DNA from: a virus
Strand: one strand, 5' to 3'
IMG/VR virus record: IMGVR_UViG_3300031962_000025
Span: 1 to 20,570 of that record
DNA: 20,570 nt
Under the pieces are notes generated by a model. That model had not been told where the DNA came from and made no database searches. It saw only the letters and a list, made by a program, of their open reading frames with translations. Both the position numbers and the translations under genes were made by a program. Positions 4,392 through 11,611 of this stretch are shown piece by piece; positions within the stretch are counted from its first letter, which is position 1, and the number at the start of each line of letters is the position of its first letter.

Positions 4392-4694
4392 ATGGCTCAC
4401 CTGAACAGCTCCTGGGTACAGTTCCTGGGCGACGTCGGCAACAAGCCCGGCGCGCAGCAGGGCGATGTCGTCGTCGAGCTGGCTGCTCCGGTGAACGGCC
4501 TGTCGAGTGTCACCTGCCCGAGCGCTGACCTGAACGTGGCGGTTGAGGCGGGGCAGTTCATCGCCGTGCACGTCATGCTGAAAGACGGCCGGCGCCTGTT
4601 CGTCCCGGCCGGGAACATCGCGGGCATCATCGACGCCCCGGTCAAGACCGAGGCGGAGCCCAGGGCCACGGCCAGCCCCCGCGCCAGGAAGTAG
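4392..4694 (+). CDS. hypothetical protein opening the head module (100 aa)
   Basis: A small, mostly beta-type protein (VVVELAAPVNGL, FIAVHVMLKDGRRLFVPAGNI) with a basic Ala/Pro/Arg tail. The central segment, in which a ligand-like LKDGRRLFVPAGNIAGI strand pair follows a beta core, resembles small Sm/SH3-like barrels, but I cannot assign it. The start is fixed by the CGATT motif 8 nt upstream. It lies 15 nt upstream of the portal gene, the usual place for a small head-module protein. No signal peptide or metal ligands were seen. Confidence 0.75.
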   Translation: MAHLNSSWVQFLGDVGNKPGAQQGDVVVELAAPVNGLSSVTCPSADLNVAVEAGQFIAVHVMLKDGRRLFVPAGNIAGIIDAPVKTEAEPRATASPRARK

Positions 4695-4695
4695 A

Positions 4696-4709
4696 CGATT
4701 CCACCAGGC
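4696..4709 (+). promoter_or_regulatory. CGATT start motif (spacer 9) before GTG 4710
   Basis: CGATT CCACCAGGC lies 1 nt after the TAG stop of the previous gene and sets the portal start. Confidence 0.55.
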
Positions 4710-6311
4710 GTGACGACACCTGGCGGCGGACAAGGCTCGTACAGCCCGAATGTGCAGCCGCCTGGCGGCATGGGTGTCACCAGCCAGGGGTTCGGCCAGG
4801 AGGGTTATGTCCTCGCTGACGAGCAGGTCCAGCCCCGGCCGCCGGATGAGGCACAGAACTTCGCGGTCGGCGTCCCGTACTTCCTGCCGTTCGCCACCCC
4901 GTACCGGGATTCCTGGGAAGTCTTTCGTGACGACCCCATCTCGATCCGCCAGCTTGTCACCATGCGCCGCCGGGACGGCCAGGCCCGCGCGCTGTACCGG
5001 CTGCTGACTAAGCCGCTGCTGGCCGCCATGAAGAATGCCGACGTGGTGCCGGTCGACGGCCAGGAAGGCGGCACCGAGGAAGCGCAGTTCTGCAAGGACC
5101 TGCTGTTCGCGCCCCGGTCCCAGGGTGGCATGACGCATTCGTTCGACCGGTTCATCAAGCAGATGCTGCTGGCGCTGTTCAACGGGTTCAGCGCCTGGGA
5201 GATGGTCTACTGGGTCCCGAAAACCGGGCCTAACAAGGGCAAGATCACTTTGCGGAAGATGGACTGGCGTCCATCGGAGACGCTGACGTTCCTGCTTGAT
5301 GGCCAGGGCGAGTTCAACGGGTTCCGCCAGAGGACCTTTTTCCAGGGCCGGACCATCGACGTCAAGATTCCGAAAGAGACAGCGCTTTATTACGCTCACG
5401 AGGAAGCGGAGCGTCCCTTTTACGGCGTGAGCATGTTCGAAAGTGCCTTTTACCACTATGACAAGAAGGAGAAGCTCTACTACATCGCGCACCTCGCAGC
5501 CCAGCGGGCTGCCGTGGGACTGCGGGTCGGCACGATGGTCCCGAATGCGGCTGCGGCGGACAAGAACAACTTCGTCAAGGCGCTGGCGCAGCTCGGGCTG
5601 GCTCAGTACATCGCGCTGCCCTCGGCGGACTGGACGGTGCAGACCCTCAATGAGGCCGCTGCGCGGTTTGACTTCCTCGGGCTCATCAATCATCACAATT
5701 CGCAGATGAGCAAGAGCGTGCTCGCGCAGTGGTTCGACAATGAGCAGGGCGGCGGCCAGGGTGACAGCACTCTTGTTGATTTCGGCAAGCAGGATGACGT
5801 GACGTTCTTCCTGATGCTGGAGGGCATCCTGGAGGAAATGGCCCAGGTCATCAACGAGCACATATTCCCCAAGTTCGTTGACTGGAATTTCGGCAGCGAG
5901 AAGTACCCGGTCTTCAAGTGGGGTCCGCTCACCGAGGAAGCCAAGGCCGCTATCCAGGACACCTTCGACAAGCTCGCCGCCGCTGGCCAGCAGGCGAATG
6001 TCACGCCGGAGTTCATGCTGGACCTGGAGTCCCGGCTGGCCCAGGACTTCGGATTCGATATCGATTACGACAAAATCAAGAAGGAACGCGAGAAGCAGCA
6101 GAAGCTCATGGCTCAGCAGATGCAGCAGCAAATGCAGATGCAGCAGCCTCCGGGTGCCGGGCAGAACGCGGGGCAGACGGGCACCTCGCTCGCGCCGCCG
6201 CCGTTCCCGCCGCGCGGGCTCCTGCCTCCCGGTAACGGCGGCCCGCCGGGCGGCCCCTCGGGCGGCAGCGCGGTCGGCTCCAGCACCCGGGGCAACGGGC
6301 TGGGCGGATGA
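4710..6311 (+). CDS. portal protein, Mu gp29/DUF935-like (533 aa)
   Basis: The portal forms the dodecameric ring at the capsid vertex through which DNA passes. Recognisable features are the early helical segment around RQLVTMRRRDGQARALYRLL, the FNGFSAWEMVYW strand typical of gp29-type portals, YGVSMFESAFYHYDKKEK in the clip/stem region, and a long amphipathic helix before the C-terminus. The C-terminal ~70 residues are a Gln/Met-rich coil followed by a Pro/Gly-rich low-complexity tail. Length is normal for the family. The GTG start is supported by the CGATT motif. Its stop overlaps the next start as ATGA, so the two are translationally coupled. The following minor head protein supports the call. 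Confidence 0.88.
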   Translation: MTTPGGGQGSYSPNVQPPGGMGVTSQGFGQEGYVLADEQVQPRPPDEAQNFAVGVPYFLPFATPYRDSWEVFRDDPISIRQLVTMRRRDGQARALYRLLTKPLLAAMKNADVVPVDGQEGGTEEAQFCKDLLFAPRSQGGMTHSFDRFIKQMLLALFNGFSAWEMVYWVPKTGPNKGKITLRKMDWRPSETLTFLLDGQGEFNGFRQRTFFQGRTIDVKIPKETALYYAHEEAERPFYGVSMFESAFYHYDKKEKLYYIAHLAAQRAAVGLRVGTMVPNAAAADKNNFVKALAQLGLAQYIALPSADWTVQTLNEAAARFDFLGLINHHNSQMSKSVLAQWFDNEQGGGQGDSTLVDFGKQDDVTFFLMLEGILEEMAQVINEHIFPKFVDWNFGSEKYPVFKWGPLTEEAKAAIQDTFDKLAAAGQQANVTPEFMLDLESRLAQDFGFDIDYDKIKKEREKQQKLMAQQMQQQMQMQQPPGAGQNAGQTGTSLAPPPFPPRGLLPPGNGGPPGGPSGGSAVGSSTRGNGLGG

Positions 6312-6889
6312 GCGCCGGGGAAGCGCTGGCCGCGCTCGCCCGGGACCTGGTGGAGGAGATTGCCGCCGGGCGGGCCATCGAGCTGGCCGCCCAGCAGCAG
6401 GCCCGGTCCCGGCCCGAGTTCCAGCGCCCGGACGCGGACGCGCTGCCGTTCGCCTGGCGGCCCAAGCAGGCCGCTGCCGCCGTGCATCCCGTTCTCGGCC
6501 AGCACCTGATGCGGCTGCCCGGCGATACCATCTCCTGCCATGCCTACCGGCATCTCGGCGTGCAGCCTCCGCAGGCCGCGCCGCCACCGGGACGATTCGC
6601 CCAGGGTGCCAGCAATAACGCAGGAAGCACCGGACGCGGACGTCCTGGCGGGGCTCGTAGAGCGGCTAAGTTACCGCGAGGGCTGGGAATTCCTCCTGGT
6701 CAACGAGATGGACCGGGGGCAGGGCTCGAAGGGCACTACTCTGGTCATCACCGTGACCACGCCGGACAGCTATCAGCCGGATCGCCTCACTTCGGTCAGC
6801 CACTACATGCTCGTCCCGCCCGCCAGTTACAACGAGCGGTCCTGGCGCAAGTGGCTGTTCGACCAGGTTGGCCTGGTAGAGCAGCATGA
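6308..6889 (+). CDS. small helical head-module protein with apparent stop-loss extension
   Basis: The first 94 codons (to ~6589) have strongly G/C third positions and encode an Ala-rich helical protein (AGEALAALARDLVEEIAAGRAIELAAQQQ...). From codon 95 onward, third positions lose that bias and the frame runs 284 nt inside the next gene. Codon 95 is GGA, placed where TGA would be expected: the sequence GGACGATT here corresponds to TGACGATT before gene 13811. A single T-to-G change would explain the extension, so the functional protein is probably ~94 aa. The start overlaps the portal stop. Function unknown. Confidence 0.6.
   Translation: MSAGEALAALARDLVEEIAAGRAIELAAQQQARSRPEFQRPDADALPFAWRPKQAAAAVHPVLGQHLMRLPGDTISCHAYRHLGVQPPQAAPPPGRFAQGASNNAGSTGRGRPGGARRAAKLPRGLGIPPGQRDGPGAGLEGHYSGHHRDHAGQLSAGSPHFGQPLHARPARQLQRAVLAQVAVRPGWPGRAA
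6593..6605 (+). promoter_or_regulatory. CGATT start motif (spacer 8) before GTG 6606
   Basis: CGATT CGCCCAGG lies inside the extended frame of the preceding gene. It identifies GTG 6606 as the start of the next gene. Confidence 0.6.
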
Positions 6890-7070
6890 GCGCATGGAGT
6901 TCTTCCGCATCGACGGCAGGCCGGCCTACCCGCCTGCACACGGGCCGGGCAACGACCCGTACCTGCTGCTTGACTACGGGACGGCAGAGGACGCGGAGAC
7001 CAGCTTCCGGGGTATCCGGGCAGAGGGTTCGCAGCCGCACCTGAGACAGCCTGCCGGTGGCGGAGACTGA
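6606..7070 (+). CDS. hypothetical protein (154 aa)
   Basis: GTG 6606 is chosen over an upstream ATG at 6540 because the CGATT motif lies 8 nt before it and the upstream codons look non-coding. The protein begins with a short helix (ADVLAGLVERLSYREGWEFLL), followed by an alternating hydrophobic pattern (TTLVITVTTPDSY), a YMLVPPASYNERSWRKWLFDQV segment and a Pro/Gly-rich C-terminus. Similar proteins accompany portal genes in actinophages, but I cannot name a function. Its last 14 bases overlap the minor head gene. Confidence 0.75.
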   Translation: MPAITQEAPDADVLAGLVERLSYREGWEFLLVNEMDRGQGSKGTTLVITVTTPDSYQPDRLTSVSHYMLVPPASYNERSWRKWLFDQVGLVEQHERMEFFRIDGRPAYPPAHGPGNDPYLLLDYGTAEDAETSFRGIRAEGSQPHLRQPAGGGD

Positions 7071-8073
7071 GACCGGGCGCCAGCTCGGCGTCGCGGTACG
7101 TGAGGCGCTCGCCCCGGCGGCTGGCTACCTGGCCCTGGTCACGCTGAACAACCCGGCCGGGAGCGCGGATGAGCTGCTCCGCCGCCCGGACACCAGTGCC
7201 GTGCTCGCCGACGCGCTGGGTGCCGCCCGGGATGCCGCCATCGCCGTCGTCCAGCAGGAGTGGTTCGCGGCCGGGGCGGCTCCGGACAGCCTCTACCAGC
7301 ACCTGCTGTCGGACGTCAGCCGGACGTTTGACGCCCTGTCTCACCTGCGCGGCCTGGTCCGGCACGCGCATGCTTCGGTACCGCTCCGCTGGTTCGTGCC
7401 GGGAGCGAGCACGCCAGGCGCGAACCCGGCGATGGAAGCCGCCGCCGAGCGCTCTGCCGCTGTCCGGGACGCCATCCTCGGATGGGCACGCCAGGCTGCG
7501 CTCCGCACCCGGATGACGGTCAGCATGGCCGAGGGGGCCGGGCTGGCCCATGCCGCGCTCGCGGACGCGATGGCACGCGAGGCCGCCGGGGAGCGCCTGG
7601 AGAAGCGATGGCGGGCGCAGCGCGGCTGCTGCATGTGGTGCCGCCGGCTCGACGGCATTACTATCGGCCTGCACGAGAGTTTTGCCCCGTACCTGGGCGG
7701 CCCGGTGGCCGTTCCCGTGGCTCAGGCCCGGCGCGTGGCGACGCCTGCCGGGGAGCGCAGATTCGGGTTGCCGAAGGGTGCGCCTCTCATATACACCCAC
7801 CCCCCGCGCCTATATCATGAGGAGCTGCAAGGGCCTCTGCTTCATCCGTTCTGCCGGTGCCGGCTGGAGATCACCCGAGCTGGGGGGCCAGCTACTTCAG
7901 CGGGAGGCAAGCATGGCGGTGCGGGACAGCCAGGCCACGAGGGGTTCCTGACAGCGGCAGCTATCCGTGCGATACCGGAGGACCAGTACCAGGCGCAGCT
8001 TGCTTTCATGCAGGCTGCTGTCCACGAGCTGGGCGCCGTGCTGAGGAAGATGTCCGAGGGCCGCAGGGCCTGA
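7057..8073 (+). CDS. minor head / head morphogenesis protein, Mu gpF or SPP1 gp7-like (338 aa)
   Basis: The C-terminal region has the family signature: CCMWC at 191-195, a glycine-rich link, then HPFCRCR (263-269). These Cys/His residues probably bind a metal. The N-terminal two thirds is helical and Ala-rich. Proteins of this class sit at the portal and are packaged in a few copies, some entering the host with the DNA. The position right after the portal block is the usual one. The GTG at 7057 overlaps the previous gene and has no obvious Shine-Dalgarno, suggesting coupled translation. The C-terminal ~65 residues after CRC are an extension rich in Gly, then helical. Confidence 0.87.
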   Translation: MAETETGRQLGVAVREALAPAAGYLALVTLNNPAGSADELLRRPDTSAVLADALGAARDAAIAVVQQEWFAAGAAPDSLYQHLLSDVSRTFDALSHLRGLVRHAHASVPLRWFVPGASTPGANPAMEAAAERSAAVRDAILGWARQAALRTRMTVSMAEGAGLAHAALADAMAREAAGERLEKRWRAQRGCCMWCRRLDGITIGLHESFAPYLGGPVAVPVAQARRVATPAGERRFGLPKGAPLIYTHPPRLYHEELQGPLLHPFCRCRLEITRAGGPATSAGGKHGGAGQPGHEGFLTAAAIRAIPEDQYQAQLAFMQAAVHELGAVLRKMSEGRRA

Positions 8074-8119
8074 CGACCAATGACCGGGGGATCGATGTTT
8101 TACCTGACAACGGTGCAAG

Positions 8120-8563
8120 GTGGCTGACCAGACACGCCGGTACTTCGCTGACAGCACCGTCTCGTACGCACTAGCCGCAATTGCGCTTGTTGACTATGCA
8201 CGGTCGCATCCTGGCGAGGATTTCGCCTTCGGGCCGCTCAGCGCGCAGCAGATGACCGAGCACGGGCTGACCCTCTCCGGCCGGGACCTGGAGGGCGCGG
8301 CGGAGGTGCTGGCGGGGATCGAGGGCCTGACCGAGTACCGGCCGGACGAGGACCGCAACGGGGACAAGGCTGGCAGCCTGGCCCGATTAGCCCTGCGTGA
8401 CGGGCTGGACGGTACGCGAGGACGTCCTGGAGCTTGCCCCGGTACGCGGCTACGTCCGCGAGGAGCGCGGGCGCCCCGAGCAGGTCCGGCCGTACCAGCG
8501 CGCGTGGTGGATTCCGCATCCGGACTGGGAAGCCGGGCAGCAGCGCTGGGTGGCCGCCGGTGA
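8120..8563 (+). CDS. small hypothetical protein with out-of-frame 3' extension
   Basis: Codons 1-~88 (to ~8384) carry good coding bias and encode a helical/acidic protein (YFADSTVSYALAAIALVDYARSHPGEDFAFGPL...). Beyond that the bias is lost while the next gene begins in another frame at 8397, so the true C-terminus may be near 8390 and the annotated end an accidental extension. The GTG at 8120 has no convincing Shine-Dalgarno. The gap 8074-8119 contains only an unlikely 10-codon ORF from ATG 8095. Function unknown. Confidence 0.55.
   Translation: MADQTRRYFADSTVSYALAAIALVDYARSHPGEDFAFGPLSAQQMTEHGLTLSGRDLEGAAEVLAGIEGLTEYRPDEDRNGDKAGSLARLALRDGLDGTRGRPGACPGTRLRPRGARAPRAGPAVPARVVDSASGLGSRAAALGGRR
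8384..8396 (+). promoter_or_regulatory. CGATT start motif (spacer 8) before GTG 8397
   Basis: CGATT AGCCCTGC lies inside the preceding ORF and supports GTG 8397 as the start. Confidence 0.6.
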
Positions 8564-10055
8564 AGCCGCCTACAAGCAGCGCGGAGCGGCGGCCCGAGCC
8601 AAGGACAAAGCCAGTGATGCCGCTGAAGCCGGGCGCCTTGGCGAGCCCGGCCGGGAGCCGCACGGGTACGAGCCGCCGGACCCGGCCCGCCTGGTCAACG
8701 AGAAGGCCAGGGCGCACAAGAGCCCTGGTGACCACCCGTTCTTCCAGCGCAACCCGGTGTCCGCGAAGAACATCATCGCCGCCTATGACGGGGCGACCCC
8801 GGCCGAGCGGCATCAGGGCATGCGCTGGTACGCCGACGCGCACCGGCTGGCGTGGGCGCTCGGGGGCGGAGACGCGGAGCTGGGGGCCAAGGTGCTGTCG
8901 GCTTACTCGCCCAGGACCGGCTGGCCGCTCAATATGTTCAACGCGGCGCGCTCGCTGGCGGAGGGCCGGGCGCTGGGGCCTGGTGAGGGCGTCATCATGG
9001 GCCAGGCGCAGAAGACGGCTCAGGCCGCGATTGACGGCGGCGACATCGACTCCGTGCTGCCCGCGCCGAAGACCAACGCCTTCGCGCGGCTGATGACGCT
9101 CGGCGAGGACCATCCGGAGGACCGGCTCGGCTCGGTGGTCGTCGACCGGCATGCGCTGTCGGTCGCGGCCGGGCGCCGGCTGACGAAGGCTGACACCGAG
9201 GGCAAGGGCGAGTTCGGCAGCCCCATCGGCAAGGAGCCGTTCTACAGCCATGTCGCCGATGAGTACCGCAAGGCCGCGCTGGAGCTGTCCCAGCGTGAGG
9301 GTGCGGAGATTGCCCCGCATCAGGTGCAGGCCATCACCTGGCTGCGCCAGCAGCGAGTGAACTCCGCGCAGGAGCTGGCCGAGGGCCGGTCAGGCGCCAA
9401 GGGGTTGCAGACGTCGATGCGCAACCACTGGGAGCAATGGCAGAGCTGGGCACAGGCGCACGGCATCCGCACCGAGCTGGGCACCACGGCGGTCGGTCCC
9501 GTGCCCATCACCGAGGCAGAGGCCAGAGGCAACAGCAGGCCGCTGGACGCGGCTGAGTGGCATCAGGTCGCCTCGCGCGGCCGGGACCTGATGCACGCCA
9601 TGGAGGGCGACCGCTCGGCGCCGCAGGGCCTGGTCTCGAACTGGGACTCGGTGCGGGAGAGCGCCTGGCAGGAGGTGCAGCAGTCCTGGGGCGGCATGAC
9701 GGTAGACGCGCACACCGGCGAGGCGCTGCCGCAGGGCGCGGATAAGTTCGCGCTGACGGTCAAGCCGCCGGGCATCGAGACCATCTCCATCCCGGAGGGC
9801 GGTACCGAAGCCGAGTTCGACAGGGCCATGGACCAGGCGCTCCAGAGGTTCGGCCCGCTGCTGGAGCAGAGCGGTCACTACCTGGGCATCTTCCATGACG
9901 ATGAGAACCACCGGATCGACATCGACCCTGTGGTGGTGGTAGACAGCCAGGACGACGCGGAGGCGATTGGCGCGTATACGCACAACATCGGCGGTGCCTA
10001 CCGGTTCAGCGACGGCAACGGGTACTTCCCGCCGCACATCAAGGGCCAGCAGTGA
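8397..10055 (+). CDS. large multi-domain (polyvalent-like) virion-associated protein (552 aa)
   Basis: Residues 1-110 are a charged, largely helical N-terminus. Residues ~118-320 form a conserved phage domain (similar to what is catalogued as DUF7178) with AAYDGATPAERHQGMRWYADAH, AYSPRTGW (169-176), PKTNAFARL, VDRHA (249-253) and QAITW (311-315). The invariant-looking D, R and H suggest an enzyme, but no reaction is established. The C-terminal ~110 residues (FALTVKPPGIETISIP..., IDIDPVVVVDSQDDAEAIG, GYFPPH) form a separate alpha/beta domain of the type found in polyvalent proteins. Its place between minor head and protease genes suggests packaging in the head and delivery with the DNA. Confidence 0.65.
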   Translation: MTGWTVREDVLELAPVRGYVREERGRPEQVRPYQRAWWIPHPDWEAGQQRWVAAGEAAYKQRGAAARAKDKASDAAEAGRLGEPGREPHGYEPPDPARLVNEKARAHKSPGDHPFFQRNPVSAKNIIAAYDGATPAERHQGMRWYADAHRLAWALGGGDAELGAKVLSAYSPRTGWPLNMFNAARSLAEGRALGPGEGVIMGQAQKTAQAAIDGGDIDSVLPAPKTNAFARLMTLGEDHPEDRLGSVVVDRHALSVAAGRRLTKADTEGKGEFGSPIGKEPFYSHVADEYRKAALELSQREGAEIAPHQVQAITWLRQQRVNSAQELAEGRSGAKGLQTSMRNHWEQWQSWAQAHGIRTELGTTAVGPVPITEAEARGNSRPLDAAEWHQVASRGRDLMHAMEGDRSAPQGLVSNWDSVRESAWQEVQQSWGGMTVDAHTGEALPQGADKFALTVKPPGIETISIPEGGTEAEFDRAMDQALQRFGPLLEQSGHYLGIFHDDENHRIDIDPVVVVDSQDDAEAIGAYTHNIGGAYRFSDGNGYFPPHIKGQQ

Positions 10056-10060
10056 TACAC

Positions 10061-10074
10061 TTGACCTGAGTCAA
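10061..10074. promoter_or_regulatory. dyad TTGAC-N4-GTCAA, site 5
   Basis: TTGAC CTGA GTCAA is a perfect match, 6 nt upstream of ATG 10081 and touching the AAGGAGAG sequence before it. A protein bound here would block ribosome-site transcription for the next gene. It is the only copy found within the structural region. Confidence 0.6.
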
Positions 10075-10080
10075 GGAGAG

Positions 10081-10461
10081 ATGTTGCCAGCGCAGCCGCA
10101 GACCAGCTTCGAGGGACCGGGCCAGTGGCGGTCCCAGGCGGAGCGCGCCCGGCGCCCGGAGGGCAACGTCTTCGCTCAGCTCGCGGAGGCGGCCACCATG
10201 CTGGCCGACCGGGGCGAGGCTGAGGCGCAGCAGCTCGTGCACCGGGCCGAGGCCGAGCTTCAGGCAGGCCAGAATGACCTGGGCTCGCAGCTCCTGCTGG
10301 CCGCCGCGCGGGCCTGCGGCCCTAACTGTCAGGCGTACGCCGCCGGGCTCCGGGCGCTCGCCGAGTGCATCCCGCCTGACCCCCAGGCGCCCGGCGCCAA
10401 GCCGCCGCCGGACAAGCCGGAGAACGCTCCCGGCGATGAGGGAATGCCTGCCCTGGACTGA
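10081..10461 (+). CDS. helical hypothetical protein (126 aa)
   Basis: A central Ala/Glu-rich helical stretch (VFAQLAEAATMLADRGEAEAQQL, then HRAEAELQAGQNDLGSQLLLAA) resembles a coiled coil. It is followed by a segment with two Cys (ACGPNC) and a Pro-rich C-terminus. ATG 10081 is preferred over an upstream in-frame ATG at 9967 because the latter lies inside the preceding gene, and the purine-rich AAGGAGAG ends right at 10081. That spacing is short, so TTG 10084 is also possible. Position between the polyvalent-like and protease genes suggests a capsid assembly factor, but this is inference. Confidence 0.75.
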   Translation: MLPAQPQTSFEGPGQWRSQAERARRPEGNVFAQLAEAATMLADRGEAEAQQLVHRAEAELQAGQNDLGSQLLLAAARACGPNCQAYAAGLRALAECIPPDPQAPGAKPPPDKPENAPGDEGMPALD

Positions 10462-10465
10462 CCTC

Positions 10466-10478
10466 CGATTAGCTGGTC
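10466..10478 (+). promoter_or_regulatory. CGATT start motif (spacer 8) before ATG 10479
   Basis: CGATT AGCTGGTC lies 4 nt after the upstream TGA stop. No Shine-Dalgarno is present. Confidence 0.6.
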
Positions 10479-11600
10479 ATGGGCGATGACCAGCGCTACA
10501 TCATCCCGTCTCCGGGAGAGGCCACCTTCGAGCCGGTCACTGAGGTGCCGGTCGAGCTTGCCCGCACCCGCCGGGTGCAGGGGCGACTGTTCGAGAAGCA
10601 CATCCTGAACAAGGGCGTGCTCCTGCATCCGAAGACGGGTGCGAAGATCACCATCGATGACGCCTTCGTGGCCTCGATGCAGGAGAACTTCGCCCAGGGC
10701 TACTGCGACATCGTGCAGGTGCCGCTGGCCAATGACAAGAACGAGCATGTCGAGAACCCCGGCGCCAACATCGGCGAGGTGGTCGGCATCCAGTCGCGCG
10801 GCAGCAAGGTGTACGCCCTCATCGATGCCCGGGACGCGGACGCGGCCGGCAAGCTCGGCAAGACCTACCTCGGCGCGAGCGCGTTCCTGAGCACGAATTA
10901 CACCGACTCCAAGACCAACGCCAAGGTCGGACCCACCCTGCTGCATGTCGCGGTGACCAACCGGCCCTACGTGACGGGCCTGGATGACTACAAGGAAGTC
11001 CTGGCAGCTACGGCCGATAACACCGGCGAGGTAGTCGTCCTGTCACCCGCGCCGGAGGAGCCCGCCATGACGAGGGAAGAGCTGATTGCGGCGCTGAAGG
11101 CTGACCATGGCATCGACGTCGCGGCGCTCCAGGCCGCTGCCGCAGCGGTGCCGGACAATTCCGGGCTGGCTGCCTCCGTCGTGGATGCCCTGAAGCAGGC
11201 GGGTGTCGTGCAGCTCGCCGCCGGGACTGAGGGCCAGGTCTCCCAGCAGGACGTGGTGAACGCCGTCCTGGAGCTGGCCAGCGCGAATAAGGCGCAGGCC
11301 GACGACATCGTGCAGCTCAAGCGGCAGGCCGCCGAGCGTGAGGTGGACGCCTTCATCGGCGTGGGCCGGCTGCTGCCGAAGACGCGGGAGGTCGCTGTCG
11401 GCATGCTGCTGTCCGGCCGCCGCACCGACCTGGACGCCATCCTGGCCCCCGCCGACAAGCCGTACGTGGCCCTGTCCAAGCAGGAGGGCGTCGCCAAGCC
11501 GGATGGCGAGCACCAGCAGGAGACGGACATCGACGCCGAGGTGGCCCGTCTCACGGCTGAGCACAAGCAGTTCTTCTCCCCGAACGGCACGAGCAAGTAG
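10479..11600 (+). CDS. head maturation protease fused to scaffold, Mu gpI-like (373 aa)
   Basis: Residues ~25-175 match the Mu gpI/phage I-like protease layout: an N-terminal beta strand segment (FEKHILNKGVLLHPKTGAKITID), the KNEHVENPGANIGEV loop with a candidate catalytic His90, and LGASAFLSTNYTD with candidate Ser residues. Residues 197-373 are helical, charged and coiled-coil-prone (ELASANKAQADDIVQLKRQAAEREVDAF), as expected of a scaffold. The protease processes scaffold and capsid during prohead maturation. The next genes are decoration and capsid proteins, the canonical order. Catalytic residues are proposed by eye only. Confidence 0.83.
   Translation: MGDDQRYIIPSPGEATFEPVTEVPVELARTRRVQGRLFEKHILNKGVLLHPKTGAKITIDDAFVASMQENFAQGYCDIVQVPLANDKNEHVENPGANIGEVVGIQSRGSKVYALIDARDADAAGKLGKTYLGASAFLSTNYTDSKTNAKVGPTLLHVAVTNRPYVTGLDDYKEVLAATADNTGEVVVLSPAPEEPAMTREELIAALKADHGIDVAALQAAAAAVPDNSGLAASVVDALKQAGVVQLAAGTEGQVSQQDVVNAVLELASANKAQADDIVQLKRQAAEREVDAFIGVGRLLPKTREVAVGMLLSGRRTDLDAILAPADKPYVALSKQEGVAKPDGEHQQETDIDAEVARLTAEHKQFFSPNGTSK
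11067..11600 (+). CDS. nested in-frame scaffold start within the protease gene (177 aa)
   Basis: Codon 197 of the protease gene is an ATG preceded by GGAGGAG (11054-11060) with a 6-nt spacer, one of the best Shine-Dalgarno matches in the window, whereas the full-length gene has none. The product would begin MTREELIAALKADHG and contain only the helical scaffold half. This mirrors the nested scaffold genes of lambda (C/Nu3) and Mu (I/Z). Confidence 0.65.
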   Translation: MTREELIAALKADHGIDVAALQAAAAAVPDNSGLAASVVDALKQAGVVQLAAGTEGQVSQQDVVNAVLELASANKAQADDIVQLKRQAAEREVDAFIGVGRLLPKTREVAVGMLLSGRRTDLDAILAPADKPYVALSKQEGVAKPDGEHQQETDIDAEVARLTAEHKQFFSPNGTSK

Positions 11601-11611
11601 GAGCAGCGTAG

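Noticed and set aside
4272-6587. 771-aa minus-strand frame opposite the portal
   Set aside because: Shadow of the portal gene: low-complexity, Arg/Ala-rich ends and no domain, whereas the plus strand is a clear portal.
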